Source of the DNA: Priapulus caudatus | Lineage: Eukaryota; Priapulida; Priapulimorpha; Priapulimorphida; Priapulidae | NCBI RefSeq assembly: GCF_000485595.1 | Contig: NW_014577476.1 | Span: 53,777-88,144, forward strand | Direction of reading: 5' to 3' | Length of the DNA stretch: 34,368 nt | Part shown: positions 30,025-34,368 of the stretch, in pieces | Numbering within the stretch: the first letter of the stretch is position 1 | Layout of the letters: each line of letters starts with the position of its first letter | Translations under genes and position numbers: made by a program | Notes under the pieces: model-generated | Seen by the model: the letters and a program-made list of their open reading frames with translations, nothing else | Database searches by the model: none | Told to the model about the DNA's origin: nothing

Positions 30025-32189
30025 CCACTAAAAAATCCTTTTCTAAATAGCTATGTAAGTATCAGCTCACGGTAATAACGGTTGTTGATGCGAGACCAAT
30101 AAAACACAATGCTATATTTTTCATGCAGTAGCTTATTATAGCCTTTATATATTTAATTATTGCTGGTGACATCTCAACTTGGCCACTAACTGCATGCTAT
30201 GGCAGTGCATAGTTGATTTCTGTTTTAACGGCTTTCAACTTGACATGTTGGATACAGTTCAGGAAAATATGGATAAAATGTTTTCAGACAGATTGCGGGG
30301 CTCCTGCTAGAAATACAATGGCAAACATTAGCATCGGATTAAATATTAAAGAAAAAGAAAGAATGGAACCTATCTCCGTAAAACATTTTGTGACCACGTG
30401 GCTAGGTGTGCAATAAAATTAAAGACAATTTCATAAATATTGGCAGATGCAAAAAGCATGCATGTAGCAATGTTTCATAGCTTTGTTGAACGGGGTTCAA
30501 AATGCCAACTCTGTTTATACGAATTCAATAGCCTAATGCATCTACGCCAAAAATTCTTATTGCGATGCTAGACTTAGCGGATGAGGACAGGAGGAACAGC
30601 CGGGGTTTAGGGATCTAGACACGGGCTCCGTTCTCGCATACTATGGCCAAAGTTGTGCGATATGTAATCGCATGAATTAATAATACGATATGTATTGCAG
30701 TTCTTGCCGGCAGAGGTCGTCTGAATAACCTTCTATGGTGGGTAGAACGAAACGCTTCAGAGTAACACAGATACGGCACGCTCCCAGTCGCACGATCACG
30801 CGACCACCGAAAGTATTTATCTGCATATATATATATATATATATACAGATGCGGAGAATTCGGTCGGAGACGAGAATTTATTCAGAAACAAAACTCAATT
30901 ACTCTTCTGTTAAACCCCCCCGACCCAATTCAACAAGAGTAAAGAACACAACCAGAATAACCATCATTCGGTAGAACTAGACTAAGCGGGTTCTCAGAGC
31001 CAGAATAAATACCAGTATGTCAAGTATCAGCCGGAAATGCCAGTGTGCAAGCCGGGAGTGATATGCAACACACAAGCAACACACAAGCAAGACAACATGT
31101 ATGTTTCCTATATCACCGGTTAAACCAGTAGGCAGGTTCGAGTTGTACGGAAACATAATATACACTTCCATCGCAATAAAGTATGAGGCATAGAGTAATC
31201 CCTCAGAAGGCAGTATCGCAAGGTATCCTCTCTCCGTGTAAATAATCGGGTTATATCGTAGAGAAAACCATATTACCTTCCCTTATTGGTTGATGCGGTA
31301 ATTTACCAGCGGAAGCAAATTTCATCACTGATGATAGTACATCTTATTGGATTTCATGCGCAATAGATTGAGTGACACTAAATTGCCGGCGCGAAACACT
31401 GTGTCCCAAATTCCCATGAATATCTCGAGAAGCACAATAATATTATTTAATAACGTGTTCATTCCGTATCGTCTACAAACATTTATTATGCTATCATCAA
31501 CTCGGTAAAGCATGCAGGTTTGCTTAGGATCTTGTGTGTTTCACATGCACAACCAGTGGGCATAGCCAGAGATGTAAAGAGAACCAAACTTACGCGAAAC
31601 ACACGACGTGTTGGAATGCACAAATTGCAGTAAAACAGCAGCAAGTAGATCTCAATCAGTAGTTGATGCGCGAACGAAATCGCGTAGCGCACGCTCAGGA
31701 AGGTACAGATTTCTGTATATTTACAAGTAACTTGTAAAACGCCATAAATCAGACTATATACAAATCTATCTATATATATCTATCTGTATATATATATATA
31801 TATATATATAAAATTTTCCGTGTTTGTATCCTATAATTGAACTCATATGCACAAGCACACACACCCGGACTCTTGTTAAATGTTCACAAGATCACATAAT
31901 GATTTCTGAAACAAATCAATGAAAAAAGCAATAGGACCTACATCCAATACATACAATGCATCCAGCAAGTAAATTATTATATTCCCTGCATTTTGATGCG
32001 AGAGCTGGGGCTTGGTAAAGTTACATAAAACGTCACCAATTTGTGAACACATGAAACTGTTACAATGTTTCAATGAAAAATATCACTCACGTTGTTCAGC
32101 GAGTATGATTTGCGAGTATGATATGTATGTTTACCGGACTTAGCACCAACTAAGTACGGTACCAGCTAAGCCGTGTATACGTGTGAACG
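30025..32189. other. Unassigned AT-rich sequence, no supported gene
   Basis: Frames up to 79 codons without motifs. TA microsatellites occur at about 30824-30845 (flanked by the small inverted pair ATCTG/CAGAT) and about 31766-31811. No RNA gene seen. Confidence 0.45.
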
Positions 32190-32198
32190 CAGCTTATA

Positions 32199-32273
<75 letters not shown>
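32190..32273. repeat. (TA)n(GA)n(G)n block at the start of duplication copy 2
   Basis: TA dinucleotides to about 32240, then GA dinucleotides, then nine G. This is the same order as before copy 1 (23761-23838). Confidence 0.9.
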
Positions 32274-32275
<2 letters not shown>

Positions 32276-34322
32276 ATATCAGTTATACGCAGAAGATGTC
32301 AGACGCAATCACGTGCTCCCCGAAATATAACGTTCGATATTATTATTCCAAAATGATACAGCGGAACAGTTTTCTATCATATATGTAATGAGAGCAGCAA
32401 TGTGTGCAGATAGGGAACACCCTTCGCCACTGAATCATATCACAGTTTCTCTATAACGTAGTTCGCGGTCTCATCCCTTACTGCCGACTCATCCATGAAC
32501 CATTCGAATCTCCTTAAACACGTCTCTAGCACGAAAATACTTTCGACGCACACGTCAGATTCAGTCACGAGAGAGCCGTCCATCTAAAAACACGTAAATT
32601 GGCCTATTTTTGCCACCCTTAGCCATACATTTGATCCGAAACCCGAAGTGACTCCACAAATAGAAGGGGAGCTACGCAGGACATGTATGTGCTGGTAGCT
32701 GGAGCATAATCGTGACACATCTGCGTGCATTCATAAACGTACGTACGAATATATACATATATCCACAAACTCATACAGGCACATACAATGTATATGCACT
32801 CACGCGTGCACCCACGTACACGTGCATGCAAGCACGTACGAACACACACGAACACACGCATCCACTCATGCACCCACGTATGTACGCAAGCGCATATGCA
32901 CATCCACATACACGTGGACACGTCCGCACGTACGAACACACGAATTCGCATAGGCATGCTAGAATACCGTTCGAGGAGAAATATACGTGGCAAATCATAA
33001 TAACACCGCCATCATGTAGTGATGTGCGCGAGACAAAACGAATAAAAAATTGTCACTCGAAGCAAGAAGCCATCGACGAGTACATCATATCGATCAATAT
33101 CCATCCCAAGCATGGAAAGTAAACGTGCCTCATCAATTTTATTTTTAAGGCTTCAACACTTCGGTTGGCCCAGTAAGGGTAGCTGCGGGCATTTACATAG
33201 TTTGTGGTGATGAATTCTCGTAATGCACATGTGCGTGCAGGGTAGTATAAATACATACGCCTGACTCCCTGTCTACTTCAGAAAATGTAGATCAAGGAAA
33301 ATAGAGTATCCAATTTGTATCCTGCTCACCATCACATCCGAAAATCTGAAAAACTGACTGGAAAAAGAATTGCCCCGAGTCTATATGGCAACGTTAAGTA
33401 TATGTAGGATGGAGCCAAATATTGATATTGCGACGTAATATATTCAGGGAAAAGTAGAGACAAATCCTCACAGAGACATAATTAAATTAGTTCATTTCGT
33501 TAAAAACTACGCCGTGTAGGCAATCATTCATTCCCATGTATTAAATGATCTTATAATTAATTTTGTTCAGCTATGGCCTAATAGCCATGGGAGTTAAGCC
33601 GAAATTCACGCATAAAGTTTTTTTATTTGCTTATTAATTACGTTTTGGATTTATGTAATAATTACTAGATGAGTGCGTGAATGTCAAACACACAAGCTAT
33701 TTGAAACATCCAAAATGGACACCTTGACCCAACCCTATTACCCCAAAAATCAAGACATGGTACACTGTAGACCAGATAAGTTAGCAATACGATAGCTATA
33801 TATCGTTTATTTCTTTTCAAGGTTTGCAAATGTGCATAATTGAGTGGAACTACGATTTGTTTCGTGAAACATAGAAAATTAACATGGCAGCCATGTATAT
33901 TGACAAAATTAATCTGGGAGAATGGGTCAAATTCTACGTTCCCATCTTTATATATGTATAATGTATTTATATTTAGTCGTAGTGGATTCATTGGAAAATA
34001 GGAACGCTGATAGCTAAGACACATGAGACAGGTATAGTATAAATTCCCGTGTAAGTATAAGGTATAGTATAAATTATAAGTCTGGTTTTGGTTTGTGCTA
34101 CAGATACTCAATGACAAGCAGTATCAACAAAAAGTCAGAACTTTCACGACGCTGCATGGTAGAAGTGCTTATGCGTCTTTTTTGTGAACCATGATCGAAT
34201 GAACATACATATTCGATTAGAGAAAGAGAGCGAGGGAAAGGGAGGGAGGGAGGGATGGAGGTAAATAGACAGCAGCGCGAAGTAGAGAGCGAGATAGAGA
34301 GAGGGGGGGGGGAGAGCGAGAA

Positions 34323-34368
<46 letters not shown>
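32245..34368 (+). repeat. Direct duplication, copy 2 (about 2.1 kb, to the window edge)
   Basis: Colinear with 23805-26145 but roughly 10 percent shorter through scattered losses of one or a few bases; substitutions look less frequent than indels by eye. The frame 33665-34117 (-) has no counterpart in copy 1 and is not called. It ends in (GA)n at the last base of the window, so the true end lies beyond or the contig stops here. Confidence 0.9.
34319..34368. repeat. (GA)n microsatellite at the window end
   Basis: About 18 uninterrupted GA units (from about 34330) to the last base, counterpart of 26105-26155. Confidence 0.95.

Noticed and set aside
33665-34117. 150-codon minus-strand frame
   Set aside because: The homologous segment in duplication copy 1 does not keep it open, and its product shows no domain; it arises by chance in indel-altered sequence.

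Overview
The window looks like accessory, repeat-dominated DNA from an animal, probably an aquatic invertebrate; the exact group cannot be read from the sequence. The pointers are a short TTAGGG array, a Ty3/gypsy element primed by a metazoan-type tRNA-Leu, a FEN1-like plus CXC gene of a type I know from multicopy, uncharacterised animal proteins, abundant microsatellites and small inverted-repeat elements. No ordinary host gene, rRNA or tRNA could be supported; most open frames are low-complexity or repeat translations.

Layout. 1-6820: unassigned sequence with a GT/GC-rich degenerate satellite (about 1200-2930, including a roughly 27-bp minisatellite at 1773-2165), a CGG repeat followed by a hairpin (4509-4599) and a 15-bp minisatellite (4678-4766). 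6827-7376: a 550-bp element with 71-bp inverted ends that encloses a tRNA-like (SINE-like) segment and the telomeric-type array. 7377-10056: unassigned sequence, CA/CG microsatellites, two strong hairpins and a 52-bp hAT-like micro-element (9744-9795).

10057-17799 is the centre of interest: inverted repeats of about 525-553 bp, flanked on both sides by TTA, enclose one decayed gene. That gene carries a complete FEN1/XPG-type active-site series (D, D, EE, DxD, D plus a GIGKA helical-hairpin motif) and a C-terminal tesmin/TSO1-type CXC domain. I read it as a candidate DNA transposon whose only recognisable enzyme is a FEN1-like nuclease with a DNA-binding CXC tail. Both inverted repeats contain the start codon and first 19 codons. 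Its gene is broken by a frameshift, one stop codon and a nested Ty3/gypsy retrotransposon (11446-16256, minus strand). The gypsy element is structurally complete: 178-bp LTRs, 5-bp target duplication AGCAG, tRNA-Leu primer site, polypurine tract, and Gag-PR-RT-RNaseH-IN in one frame with two stop codons. A second possible fragment of the FEN/CXC gene family lies at 26277-26543.

17800-34368: CA microsatellite, a 290-bp polypyrimidine block, two GTCGC-rich inverted-repeat elements (20682-21233, 21467-21953), a compound tetranucleotide and TG block (22652-23420), and a 2.1-2.3 kb direct duplication (23805-26145 and 32245-34368). The two copies differ mainly by scattered one- to few-base indels, which suggests either an unpolished assembly end or an unusual decay mode. 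A short perfect hairpin with 9-bp flanking repeats sits at 29961-30024. Base-level conclusions in and near the duplicated segment should be treated cautiously.
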